Origin: Chloroflexota bacterium
Lineage (GTDB): Bacteria > Chloroflexota > UBA11872 > VXNJ01
DNA length: 64,000 nucleotides
Direction of reading: 5' to 3'
Assembly (NCBI GenBank): GCA_009840625.1
Contig: VXNJ01000001.1
Location: forward strand, 248,001 to 312,000
In this document: piece by piece, positions 18,591 to 26,364 of the stretch
How the letters are laid out: each line of letters starts with the position of its first letter
Position numbering within the stretch: position 1 is the first letter of the stretch
Notes under the pieces: model-generated
The model's database searches: none
The model's input: only the letters and a program-made list of their open reading frames with translations
Told to the model about the DNA's origin: nothing
Made by a program: the position numbers and the translations under genes

Positions 18591-19547
18591 GTGAACCCCT
18601 CGCAGCTGGCTACGGCCCTGGCCGACCGCCCGCTCACCGCGCGGCCGATCACCGAGCGCGCCGCAGGCGCCGGTACCTATCTGGCCGAGGACGAAAAAGG
18701 CCAGCGCTGGGCCCTCAAGCTTTACGGCCCGGACCACACCGCCTACCGCACCGAACGCGAGACGCTGCAGCAACTGGAGCGCTTCGACGCGCCGACCCCG
18801 CGGGTGGTGGGCGCCGACGAGGATGCGCCGGCGCTGCTGCTGAGCTGGCACGGAGACCGGACGCTGGATCAGGTCATCAGCGCGCGCGGCGACGACCCCC
18901 TGATCGAACTCGGCCTGCGGGCTTTGATCGCGGTGGAGCTGGTGTTTGCCCAGATCTCGGGACCGCGCGAGGAATCGGATCAGATCATGGTCGATCACCT
19001 GCGCCGCCGCGACGAGGAGGACCTGCTCCGCAACGCCCGCGCCTGCCGCCTGGTCAATCCCGACCTGGACGATGCCGAAGACCTTCTGCGTCCCATCTAC
19101 GAAATCGCCTGGCAGGGTTCCTGGAACTACGGCTCATTGGACTGCTCGGCCAGCAACCTGGTGACCGACGGCGAATCGGTGACCGTGATCGACTTTTCAG
19201 TCCTGGGCGCCGAGTGGGTGGAGCGAAGGCTTGCTTCCTATCTGATCGCCAGCGGGGCCCGCGGGGCCGGTCAGGAGTACGTCTGCGCGATAACCGGCGA
19301 ATTGGTGTTGACCCTCATCGACCTGTTCGATTTCTTGGGCGGTGGCGGCTACCGGCCCGAACTGATCGGGATCCACCGGTTCCTGGCGCTGTTGGCGCTG
19401 CTCGAACGGCTCGATCGCGCCCGGGCCGACGGAGCCGAAATCAGCCAGCGGCGCTGGCAATCGGTCGTGACAGCGCTCGCCGAACCGGTGGCCCGGCCCG
19501 AGGAGTTGAGCGAGCTGGCCCACGAGATGGAGCTGGACCGGCGCTGA
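18591..19547 (+). CDS. APH-fold phosphotransferase-like protein
   Basis: Looks like an aminoglycoside/choline kinase fold. An ATP-site Lys lies in RWALKLYG near residue 46. The catalytic loop reads SLDCSASN near 185, against HxDxxxxN in the family, so Asp and Asn are kept but the His is Ser. A metal-binding Asp follows in VTVIDF. Substrate unknown. Start GTG at 18591, 11 bp after the DUF2344 stop, so the two are probably one operon. 318 aa. Confidence 0.65.
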   Translation: MNPSQLATALADRPLTARPITERAAGAGTYLAEDEKGQRWALKLYGPDHTAYRTERETLQQLERFDAPTPRVVGADEDAPALLLSWHGDRTLDQVISARGDDPLIELGLRALIAVELVFAQISGPREESDQIMVDHLRRRDEEDLLRNARACRLVNPDLDDAEDLLRPIYEIAWQGSWNYGSLDCSASNLVTDGESVTVIDFSVLGAEWVERRLASYLIASGARGAGQEYVCAITGELVLTLIDLFDFLGGGGYRPELIGIHRFLALLALLERLDRARADGAEISQRRWQSVVTALAEPVARPEELSELAHEMELDRR

Positions 19548-19585
19548 GCCTTCCACCTCCGGCGAATGCGGCATGTGCGGCGTCG

Positions 19586-19945
19586 CTAAACCAGCGGCAC
19601 CAGTTTCGATTCGAGCATCTTGCGGTCACGGGTTAACAACGGCACGCCGTGAACCAGGCTTGTCGCGGCGATGATTTCATCCGCCGGGTCGCTGCGGAAA
19701 TCAAGCCTCGTGGATGCGCACGCGACTTCCCAATCGATTGGCCATACGTGCAAACGGGCCATCGCCCGCAAAAACTCGGGGCGATTCAAGTCCAGATGGA
19801 CTCGTCCGAGTTGGTGCAATTTGGCCAACTCCCAATTCACGATTGCCGAAATCGACCACGGGTTTCGTGCAAGAACGCGCCGCTCCGACGCGGTTAACTT
19901 GCCTTCGAAAGCGTGTACCAACATGTGCGTGTCAAGGTTTACCAT
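19586..19945 (-). CDS. PIN-domain toxin (VapC-like)
   Basis: Predicted ribonuclease toxin. The acidic PIN residues are visible: Asp in MVNLDTHMLV near residue 5, Glu in NWELAK near 40, and Asp/Glu in DPADEIIAA near 88. I chose the ATG at 19945 (119 aa), because the longer frame to 19981 adds residues unlike the family. It overlaps the antitoxin stop by 14 nt. Neutralised by the upstream Phd-type protein. Confidence 0.88.
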   Translation of the reverse strand: MVNLDTHMLVHAFEGKLTASERRVLARNPWSISAIVNWELAKLHQLGRVHLDLNRPEFLRAMARLHVWPIDWEVACASTRLDFRSDPADEIIAATSLVHGVPLLTRDRKMLESKLVPLV

Positions 19946-20168
19946 CTGCGTCCCAGGCGATTCCGGTCGTGTAAATGTCACCCTTGACCTCTATCCGGCC
20001 GCTAAGGCAGCCAATCAGATCCGCATCACGGTTGCCGATGGGAATCACCTTGGCCACCGGTTTTCCGTGCTTGGTCACGATAAGGCCGTCAGCGTCAATC
20101 TGGTCTAGCAATGCCAGGCATTGGGCCTTGAATTTCGCCGCGCCGATCGTCTTCATCTCTACTCTCAT
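19932..20168 (-). CDS. Phd/YefM-family antitoxin
   Basis: DNA-binding antitoxin. The N-terminus MKTIGAAKFKAQCLALLDQI and then LIVTKHGKPVAKVIP are the family hallmarks. 78 aa if started at 20168; a second ATG at 20156 is equally good. The C-terminus should wrap the PIN toxin. Phd-type proteins usually repress their own promoter, which fits the repeats around the TATAAT box just upstream. Confidence 0.88.
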   Translation of the reverse strand: MRVEMKTIGAAKFKAQCLALLDQIDADGLIVTKHGKPVAKVIPIGNRDADLIGCLSGRIEVKGDIYTTGIAWDADGKP

Positions 20169-20696
20169 CCAAAAGATTAAGTGACCAGATTATATGACTA
20201 GTCCTTTTTATTGACTAATGCGTTGAGAGTTTGGACCCGGTCCTCAGCGTCCAATCAAACGAATCGGCGCCTTGGTAATCCACCGAAAAGCGCAGGCCAT
20301 ACGGGATCGGTCGGGCCACCCGATTTCGACGTCGGGACCGGCAACCGCATAGGCATCCGGGGTCAACTGCCAGTTCAGGGCCCAGACCGGTTGAATCGGC
20401 CCGACTGCCAATTGATCTTTCCGATTCGGGGGCTGATCGGTCACTGCTCAGTCGCCTTCAGTGCCGCATGCTCAAGGCCGGCAGTTTGATGTCGAACCGG
20501 CTGTGGGGGTCGGTTTCTGACGTCATTGCGGCATTGGTCGCGGGGGTCAGGTGGGGTTTGCTGAGGTATGGCATTCGCCCGGGAGATCAATGCGAGACCC
20601 GAGTTATTGGAGGCGCGTTTACACCGCTTGCAAAAGGTACGAGAATGAAACAATTACGCGTCCGAATAATTGATTTCCGCCAGACGGGAGCCGCCA
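20169..20696. other. Gap between TA pair and DUF5069 gene
   Basis: About 530 bases with no gene I trust. A 66-codon minus-strand frame (20244-20444) and an overlapping 70-codon frame (20441-20653) are open but look unlike known proteins. They could be decayed coding sequence. The left end holds the TA promoter. The right end is AT-richer than the window average and should contain the DUF5069 promoter, although I find no clear pair of boxes. Confidence 0.45.
20189..20219 (-). promoter_or_regulatory. Promoter and likely operator of the Phd/PIN pair
   Basis: On the minus strand a perfect TATAAT (20189-20194) lies 20 bases before the antitoxin start. The 8-bp palindrome GACTAGTC (20196-20203) and two TGACTA copies (20195-20200 and 20212-20217) flank the -10/-35 region, a likely autoregulatory site. 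A weak -35 (TTAGTC) is 18 bp upstream. The area is AT-rich compared with its surroundings. Confidence 0.6.
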
Positions 20697-20981
20697 ATGT
20701 CCCAGCCGCCGATCGAGCGCCCGTTCCGTCCCCGGGCCCGCGACGTCACCGTCGACGGCGTGCCGTGGATCGCCCGCATGTCCGACAAGGCGAAGGCATT
20801 CGCCGGTGGGTACATCGACGAGTACATCTACCCCTGCCCCATCGACCGACGGGTGTTGGCCCAGCTGCAGCTGTCTTCCGAGGACTTCATCCAGCTGGCG
20901 GTCGAGGCCGAGAGCGACGAGCAGCTGGCCGAGGATGTCCGCTCGCACGTTGCCGAACTGCGCAAGGCGCAGGTAGCCTAA
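20697..20981 (+). CDS. DUF5069-like small protein
   Basis: 94 aa, function unknown. The stretch SDKAKAFAGGYIDEYIYPCP followed by IDRRVL and a C-terminal SDEQLAEDVRSHV matches the DUF5069 pattern (DKARA...EYIY.CPLDQR...SDEE...VR). I chose the ATG at 20697, which has GGGAG six bases upstream. A frame to 20670 adds nine unlikely residues. It stands alone, followed by a hairpin and tRNA-Lys. Confidence 0.7.
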   Translation: MSQPPIERPFRPRARDVTVDGVPWIARMSDKAKAFAGGYIDEYIYPCPIDRRVLAQLQLSSEDFIQLAVEAESDEQLAEDVRSHVAELRKAQVA

Positions 20982-20990
20982 GTCCAATTG

Positions 20991-21008
20991 GCCGCGCTCC
21001 AGCGCGGC
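20991..21008. terminator. Hairpin after DUF5069 gene
   Basis: Perfect 8-bp inverted repeat GCCGCGCT / AGCGCGGC around two bases, ten bases past the stop. No T-run follows, so terminator strength is uncertain. Confidence 0.4.
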
Positions 21009-21032
21009 GAACCACTCCCCGGCGGGCCCACC

Positions 21033-21038
21033 TATACT
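21033..21038 (+). promoter_or_regulatory. -10 box of tRNA-Lys
   Basis: TATACT six bases before the mature tRNA 5' end. I see no good -35 at the right distance. Confidence 0.45.
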
Positions 21039-21043
21039 GGCTT

Positions 21044-21116
<73 letters not shown>

Positions 21117-21138
21117 CCGCCGCGCGATGTTGCGGCGG
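21117..21138. terminator. Hairpin after tRNA-Lys
   Basis: CCGCCGC (21117-21123) pairs with GCGGCGG (21132-21138) around an 8-nt loop, directly after the tRNA and before the convergent lactonase gene. No T-run. Confidence 0.4.
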
Positions 21139-21149
21139 GGGATCCCAAG

Positions 21150-22019
21150 CTAGCGGCAGTAGCGATCGTGTCCGCGGTACCCGCAGTTGCGCACGCGAAA
21201 TACCCCCGCCTCCCCCATGGTCACGTACAGATCGCCAAGATCTGCGCCGCCGAAGCACAGATTGGTCGGAAATCCGGGCGGGGTCGGCTGGGTTTCGAGC
21301 ACGCGGCCGCTGGAGTCGAATACGTAGATCATCGGGCCCGGCCCGTTGACCGACCAACCGGCCGCGGCCATGACGTGACCTTCTGAGGTCAGCGTGAGAC
21401 CATCGGCCCCGCGCGAGGGAAAGAAATTGTGCAGCACCCTGAACGGGCCCAATGAACCGTCCTCGCCGACCGGGTATGCGCGCAGTTCGCGGGCCGCGCC
21501 TTCGCCGTAGTCGCTCTGCACGACGTAAAGCGTTTTCTCGTCCGCGGAAAACAACAGCCCGTTGGGCCGGGTGGTGTCGAAAGTTGCCCTCGTAAGCGTG
21601 CCCGATTCCGGGTCCAGGCGGTACACCGATTCATGATCGAGTTCCATGTCGGCGCGGTGTTCGCCGTAACGCGGGTCGGTGAACCAGATGCGGCCCTTGG
21701 AGTCCTCGGTCACGTCGTTGGGTGAATTAAGGCGGTCGCCGCCAAAACTCTCGGCCAGTACTTCTCGCCGCCCGTCGCGCAGCCGCGACAGACGCCGAGC
21801 CGCCACCTCGCAACAGTAGAGGTCGCCGCCAGTCGAATAAAGCAATCCATTGGTCAGATTCGTGCCCTGGAAGAAACGCGCCACCTGACCGGTCGCGGGG
21901 TCGAAGGAGATGATCCGGTGGTTGTACATGTCGGTGAACAGCACCAGATCGCCGGTCCATTGCGGGCCCTCGGTAAACGAATACTCCCCGCCAATTCGTT
22001 CAAAATGCCAATCCGCCAC
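21150..22019 (-). CDS. SMP-30/gluconolactonase family protein
   Basis: Six-bladed beta-propeller, probably a sugar lactone hydrolase using a divalent metal. Family segments are FTEGPQW near 15, LNSPNDV near 98, RPNGLLF near 150 and GADGLTL near 205, which supply the usual Glu, Asn and Asp metal ligands. 289 aa, GTG start at 22019. A second, diverged SMP-30 gene lies at 56056. Its neighbours give no pathway, but the SDR and GH4 genes 2-3 kb away would fit oxidative sugar breakdown. Confidence 0.85.
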   Translation of the reverse strand: MADWHFERIGGEYSFTEGPQWTGDLVLFTDMYNHRIISFDPATGQVARFFQGTNLTNGLLYSTGGDLYCCEVAARRLSRLRDGRREVLAESFGGDRLNSPNDVTEDSKGRIWFTDPRYGEHRADMELDHESVYRLDPESGTLTRATFDTTRPNGLLFSADEKTLYVVQSDYGEGAARELRAYPVGEDGSLGPFRVLHNFFPSRGADGLTLTSEGHVMAAAGWSVNGPGPMIYVFDSSGRVLETQPTPPGFPTNLCFGGADLGDLYVTMGEAGVFRVRNCGYRGHDRYCR

Positions 22020-22160
22020 GCGTAGTTGCTCCCGTGGGTCGTTGTTGCCGCGGCGCCATTCCCGCAGTCCAAGCCAAATCCACGATAGTTTGAAGGCGCG
22101 TCGCCGGAAGTCGCGCGTCTACCCGGATAATGTGGGTCCTCAGATCACCAACGGTTTGCC

Positions 22161-22862
22161 ATGGCCGCCCGTCGCAAGAATTCTCCGGCTTCCAAGTTCA
22201 GGATCCGCCGCTGGCGCGAAAGCCGCGCCAAGCGCTCGGCACGATCCGCGGAGATCGTTAGCCGGCTGCACACCGACTACCCTGACGCCAATTGCGCACT
22301 TACCTATTCCAGTCCCTGGGAGCTGTTGGTCGCCACTATCCTCTCGGCCCAGTGCACCGACGAAAGGGTCAACGCCGAAACGCCGGCCCTTTTTGCCCGG
22401 TTCCCCAGCCCGCAGAGCTTCGCCGAGGCTGATATTGCCGAAATCGAGGAGCTCGTGCGCCGCACCGGCTTTTTCCGCAACAAAGCCCGCGCAATCAAGG
22501 AATCCGCGGTAGCGCTCGTCGAGGAATTCGACGGTCAGCTGCCCCGGTCCATGGAAGAACTGCTCACCCTGCGCGGCGTGGCGCGCAAAACCGCCAACGT
22601 GGTGCTGGGGACCGCGTTCGGGATCGCGGCGGGGGTGGTCGTGGACACGCACGTGAGCCGGCTGTCGCAGCGCTTGGGATTAACCGCCAAATCCGATGCG
22701 CCGGGAATCGAAAAAGACCTCATGGCGCTGGTCGATCAATCCGAATGGGTGTTTTTCGGGCACTCGCTGATCCTGCACGGGCGCTCGGTCTGCAAGGCGC
22801 GCCGGGCGCTGTGCGGCGAATGCTCGCTCGCCGATATCTGCCCCTCGGCGCTACCCGACTAG
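22161..22862 (+). CDS. nth: Endonuclease III
   Basis: DNA glycosylase/AP lyase that removes oxidised pyrimidines. The helix-hairpin-helix LRGVARKTANVVLG carries the catalytic Lys, the catalytic Asp is in VVDTHVSR, and the [4Fe-4S] loop CKARRALCGECSLADIC has all four Cys in C-x6-C-x2-C-x5-C spacing. The 233 aa include a basic N-terminal tail. The stop overlaps the convergent DUF454 stop by 4 nt. Confidence 0.96.
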   Translation: MAARRKNSPASKFRIRRWRESRAKRSARSAEIVSRLHTDYPDANCALTYSSPWELLVATILSAQCTDERVNAETPALFARFPSPQSFAEADIAEIEELVRRTGFFRNKARAIKESAVALVEEFDGQLPRSMEELLTLRGVARKTANVVLGTAFGIAAGVVVDTHVSRLSQRLGLTAKSDAPGIEKDLMALVDQSEWVFFGHSLILHGRSVCKARRALCGECSLADICPSALPD

Positions 22863-23272
22863 AAATCGCCGCCGGAGGAAGTTCCGGCCCGGGTCGGGAT
22901 CCTGAACCAGACCCACCAGGCGCCGAATCCGGCCACTGCCAGGCCGGCCAGTGCCAGCGGGGCCGGCGGGCGGGCGAGGGTGATAGAAATCGTGATTGAA
23001 ATTGCGATGGCGGCAATGATCGCCAGCTTCCCGGCCCGCGGCAGGGTCGGATCGTCGTACCAGGCCTGCAGCCTGGGTCCGAACAGGCGGTTTTCAAGCA
23101 GCCAACGGTGCAGGACCGGGCAGCTGCGCACGAACGCCCAGGCCGCCAATATCACGAAGATCGTGGTCGGCAGGCCAGGCACGACCAGCCCGATCGCCCC
23201 CAGCGACAAGCACAGCACGCCGAAGGCCATCAGCAGGTAGCGCCGCGCGCGTTCACCCAGTTGCTGGCGCAT
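22859..23272 (-). CDS. DUF454 (YbaN-like) inner membrane protein
   Basis: Small membrane protein of unknown function. The family core LGAIGLVVPGLPTTIF is followed by CPVLHRWLLENRLFG. Three to four hydrophobic segments are visible. I chose the ATG at 23272 (137 aa), whose A is the last base of the upstream stop (TGATG). A longer frame exists but only duplicates the neighbour's region. The coupling suggests co-translation with the DUF6958-like gene. Confidence 0.85.
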   Translation of the reverse strand: MRQQLGERARRYLLMAFGVLCLSLGAIGLVVPGLPTTIFVILAAWAFVRSCPVLHRWLLENRLFGPRLQAWYDDPTLPRAGKLAIIAAIAISITISITLARPPAPLALAGLAVAGFGAWWVWFRIPTRAGTSSGGDF

Positions 23273-23589
23273 CAGCCCGCCCCGGGCCCCAGGTGCACCT
23301 GTTGCCGGCCCCGCCGGGAGGTGCGGTATACGAGGCCGCGGGCTTCCAGGTCGAGCTTTATCGAGGTCACGTACCAGTTGAGCGAAGCTCCGTCCCACAG
23401 TCTGGTCTGGAGCGATTCGGCGCAGGCGTCGGCCAGATCGGCGAACGCGATCCCTTGCCCGCAATCGCCCAGCCTGCGCAGCATCGCGCCCTTCAGGTCG
23501 TAGTAGCGCGGGGCGCTAATCCTAACCGGTTTGGTGCCCGGTTTCGGATTCAGAATCGGGACCCGCTGCTCGGTATTGCGGCCTGGCAG
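23272..23589 (-). CDS. DUF6958-like small protein, probable CTG start
   Basis: The C-terminal half (WYVTSIKLDLEARGLVYR) resembles the end of DUF6958-type proteins. The first ATG (23484) gives only 70 aa and cuts into conserved-looking sequence (VRISAPRYYDLKGAMLRRL). The frame extends upstream without a stop to a CTG at 23587-23589 that has AGGAG (23598-23602) exactly eight bases before it and no ATG, GTG or TTG nearby. With CTG the protein has 105 aa, about the family length. Function unknown. Its stop overlaps the DUF454 start. Confidence 0.6.
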   Translation of the reverse strand: MPGRNTEQRVPILNPKPGTKPVRISAPRYYDLKGAMLRRLGDCGQGIAFADLADACAESLQTRLWDGASLNWYVTSIKLDLEARGLVYRTSRRGRQQVHLGPGAG

Positions 23590-23684
23590 AACCGCCGCTC
23601 CTACATAAGATCGATTGCCGCGAGTTGATTTTAGGTGCCTGATGCCGGCGGCGGCCGGCGGGCCACCTCCTGGAAGGAAAAACG

Positions 23685-24458
23685 ATGGGAATTCTGGAGC
23701 GGTTTTCGCTGGCCGGCAAGAAATCGCTGGTTACCGGAGGAGGTACCGGCATCGGGCGGGCCATCGCCACCGGGCTGGCCGAAGCGGGTGCCGACGTGGC
23801 CCTGGTCGGGCGCCGGCCGGAACCGCTCGAGGAGACGGCGGCGAAGGTCCGTGCCATCGGGCGCAGAACCCTGGTGCTGCCGGCCGACGTGCGCAACCAG
23901 GAAGAGGTCGACCGTTTCATCGATGCGATCGTGGCCGCCTGGGGCAGGCTTGACGTTGCGGTCAACAATGCCGGGATCGGGGCCCACATGGACACTTTGG
24001 ACGCATCGGAGTCGGCCTGGGACGAGATGATCGACACCAACCTCAAAGGCCCGTTCCTGTGCATGCAGGCCGAAGCGCGGGTAATGATCGCGGCCGGCGG
24101 CGGGAAGATCATCAACAACGCCTCGATGTCGGGCAGCATCGTCAACCGTCCGCAGTGGCAGGCGCCCTACAACACCTCCAAGGCAGGCTTGATCCACCTG
24201 ACGCGTTCGGTGGCCGCGGAATGGATTCCGCATGGCGTTTATGTCAACGCGCTCAGTCCGGGTTACATCGTCACCGAGATGGCCGACAACCCCCACATTC
24301 GTGAAAACCTGCAGCCGACCTGGTTGCGCGACACTCCGATCGGCCGAATGGGGACGGTCGAGGACCTGCAGGGGGCGGTTATCTACCTGGCCTCGGACGC
24401 ATCGAACTTCACGGTTGGGCTGGACATGATCGTCGACGGCGGGTTCACCATCTTCTAG
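23685..24458 (+). CDS. SDR-family oxidoreductase (gluconate 5-dehydrogenase-like)
   Basis: Classical short-chain dehydrogenase with an NAD(P) Rossmann motif TGGGTGIG at 18-25, NNAG near 92, catalytic Ser in NASMSGS, and YNTSK near 164. The C-terminal LDMIVDGGFTIF is typical. 257 aa. GGAAGG lies seven bases before the ATG. Closest in look to gluconate/sugar-alcohol dehydrogenases. The GH4 gene 72 bp downstream points to carbohydrate use. Confidence 0.88.
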   Translation: MGILERFSLAGKKSLVTGGGTGIGRAIATGLAEAGADVALVGRRPEPLEETAAKVRAIGRRTLVLPADVRNQEEVDRFIDAIVAAWGRLDVAVNNAGIGAHMDTLDASESAWDEMIDTNLKGPFLCMQAEARVMIAAGGGKIINNASMSGSIVNRPQWQAPYNTSKAGLIHLTRSVAAEWIPHGVYVNALSPGYIVTEMADNPHIRENLQPTWLRDTPIGRMGTVEDLQGAVIYLASDASNFTVGLDMIVDGGFTIF

Positions 24459-24488
24459 ACCAGGCCTACCTAGTCCGGAAAGAATTGA

Positions 24489-24506
24489 GGCGGGCGTCAG
24501 CCCGCC
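24489..24506. terminator. Hairpin between SDR and GH4 genes
   Basis: GGCGGGC / GCCCGCC, 7 bp around GTCA, 30 bases past the SDR stop. It is followed by CCCA, not T's. Could be an attenuator or an mRNA-stabilising stem between two co-oriented genes. Confidence 0.4.
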
Positions 24507-24530
24507 CCCACCAGCGAAGCGAGCGAACTG

Positions 24531-25961
24531 ATGGCGACCGAAACCCGTTCTACGGAACCTCCGGCCGAACTTGACCGGATGCTGAGCGAGAACCAGGCAG
24601 GTCTGCCCGGCCGCATGCAGTCCCCAATCAACGTGGTCATCGTCGGCGCCGGATCGCACTTTACGCCCAAGCTCGCCGCCGACATCCTCGCCATTCCCGG
24701 CTCGGCCGGCGGGCAACTGCGACTGTGCGATATCGACGAAAACCGCCTTGGAACCATGGCCGCTGTCGTCGAGACCCTGGTCGCCATAACCAGCAACACT
24801 GAACGCTGGTCGGTATCGGCCAGCACCGATCGCAACGATCTGCTGCCCGGCGCCGACTGGGTGGTGATCACCATCGAGGTCTCGGGGCTGGAGACGATCG
24901 GGTTCGACAACGACATCCCCGAGCGCTACGGGGTCGACCAGTGCATCGGCGACACGATCGGCCCGGGCGGACTATTCAAGTGCTTTCGGACCCTGCCCGC
25001 GTTCATTCAGATCCTCGCGGACTGCGAGCGCAGCTGCCCGGAGGCGATCGTCCTCAACTACACCAACCCGATGGGAATGCTCTGTCTGGCCGCCGCGCTG
25101 AATTCGAGCATGCGGGTCGTCGGTCTGTGCCATTCAGTCCAGAGCACCTCCCGGCTCCTGGCCGCACGCGCCGGCGTCGACTACGACGAGATGGACTGGG
25201 AGTGCGCCGGGATCAACCACCTGGCCTGGTTCACACGGCTCGAGCATCGGGGACGCGACCTGTACCCGCAGCTGCGGGAACAGGCCCGCGTTGACCTGGC
25301 CACCGCCGAACCCGGCGACGGCTCACAGGACCTGGTCCGCAAGGACATGATGCTGCATTTCGGAGCTTTCATTACCGAAAGCTCCGGCCATCTCTCCGAG
25401 TACTTGCCCTGGTACCGCAAGCGGGCTGAGACCCGCGCCCGATTCATGCGCTCCGGTTACCACGGACAGAGCGGTTTCCTGCTCAGTATGTGGCCGGAAC
25501 GCCGGCGGGCCGACGAGGCCGAACGCCGCGCGATGGCCCGCGGCGAGGCCGATCTGAGCACCAGCCGGACCTACGAATACGCCTCCTGGATCATCGAGGC
25601 GGTCGGCAAAAACGCCCCGTTCGTGTTCCACGGCAACATCCCCAACAACTGGGGAGGGGCCGGCCCCCTGATTACGAACCTGCCCGCCGACGGGATAGTC
25701 GAACTGGCCTGCGTGGCCGACGGGCGCGGCGTCACTCCCACCGCTGTCGGAGCCCTGCCACCGCAGATGGCGGCCGTCTGCCGCAGCAACATGAGCGTGA
25801 TCGAACTGGGCGCCCTGGCCGGTCTGGGGCGCGACCGCCAGCTCGCCCGTCAGGCCCTTATGCTCGACCCGCTGACCGCCGCAGTCTGCACGCTGGATGA
25901 GATCGAATCAATGACCGACGAGCTGTTTTCGGCCGAGGCCGACTACCTACCGGGTTGGTGA
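24531..25961 (+). CDS. Glycoside hydrolase family 4 (alpha-galactosidase/glucuronidase type)
   Basis: NAD+- and Mn2+-dependent glycosidase that works by redox elimination at C3, acting on cytoplasmic (often phosphorylated) sugars. The Rossmann motif VVIVGAGSHFTPKL is near 35. NYTNPMG near 181, the metal Cys in LCHSVQ and the metal His in GINHLAWF follow in family order. The chosen ATG gives 476 aa with about 30 extra N-terminal residues; an ATG at 24615 would start right before the Rossmann strand and may be the true start. Exact substrate unknown. Confidence 0.88.
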   Translation: MATETRSTEPPAELDRMLSENQAGLPGRMQSPINVVIVGAGSHFTPKLAADILAIPGSAGGQLRLCDIDENRLGTMAAVVETLVAITSNTERWSVSASTDRNDLLPGADWVVITIEVSGLETIGFDNDIPERYGVDQCIGDTIGPGGLFKCFRTLPAFIQILADCERSCPEAIVLNYTNPMGMLCLAAALNSSMRVVGLCHSVQSTSRLLAARAGVDYDEMDWECAGINHLAWFTRLEHRGRDLYPQLREQARVDLATAEPGDGSQDLVRKDMMLHFGAFITESSGHLSEYLPWYRKRAETRARFMRSGYHGQSGFLLSMWPERRRADEAERRAMARGEADLSTSRTYEYASWIIEAVGKNAPFVFHGNIPNNWGGAGPLITNLPADGIVELACVADGRGVTPTAVGALPPQMAAVCRSNMSVIELGALAGLGRDRQLARQALMLDPLTAAVCTLDEIESMTDELFSAEADYLPGW

Positions 25962-25977
25962 CGGGTCGGCGGGTCGC

Positions 25978-26361
25978 TCAGCCGATCGCGTACGCCAAGG
26001 TGGTCAGCAGCGCGGCCCCGGCGCCAGTGCCGGCAAGCAGTTTCAGGGACCGCAGCCGCAAAGCGCGCCTGAACGCCGGCGAATCGTGCCCGACGACGTC
26101 CCCGGCAACCGCCGGGTCAACCTTGCCGATGAAGTCGAACCCCACGCAGATCTGGTAATGGGCCTGGCCGATCCCCATCAACCCGAGCCAAAGGGGTACC
26201 TGCAGCGACAGGCGCCAGAGTTGGTCCAACCCGAATGCCAACATCAGCGCCCAGGCGACGATCGACAACTGAATCAGCACCACGCCGAAGATCAATCGTT
26301 GGCGGCGTTCACCGGGGCCAATATTGCAAACCAGCCCGCGGTAACGGTATTGAGACTCCAT
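25978..26361 (-). CDS. Small membrane protein, unknown function
   Basis: 127 aa with three hydrophobic segments (about residues 24-44, 50-66 and 108-126). A CNIGPGERRQR motif precedes the first segment and resembles the N-terminal motif of DUF2892-like membrane proteins, but the match is weak. It ends 3 bases from gltX on the same strand, so it probably follows gltX in the transcript. Confidence 0.6.
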   Translation of the reverse strand: MESQYRYRGLVCNIGPGERRQRLIFGVVLIQLSIVAWALMLAFGLDQLWRLSLQVPLWLGLMGIGQAHYQICVGFDFIGKVDPAVAGDVVGHDSPAFRRALRLRSLKLLAGTGAGAALLTTLAYAIG

Positions 26362-26364
26362 CCC

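Noticed and set aside
20244-20653. Two overlapping small minus-strand frames
   Set aside because: They overlap by GTGA like real genes but show no family features, and the composition is not convincing.
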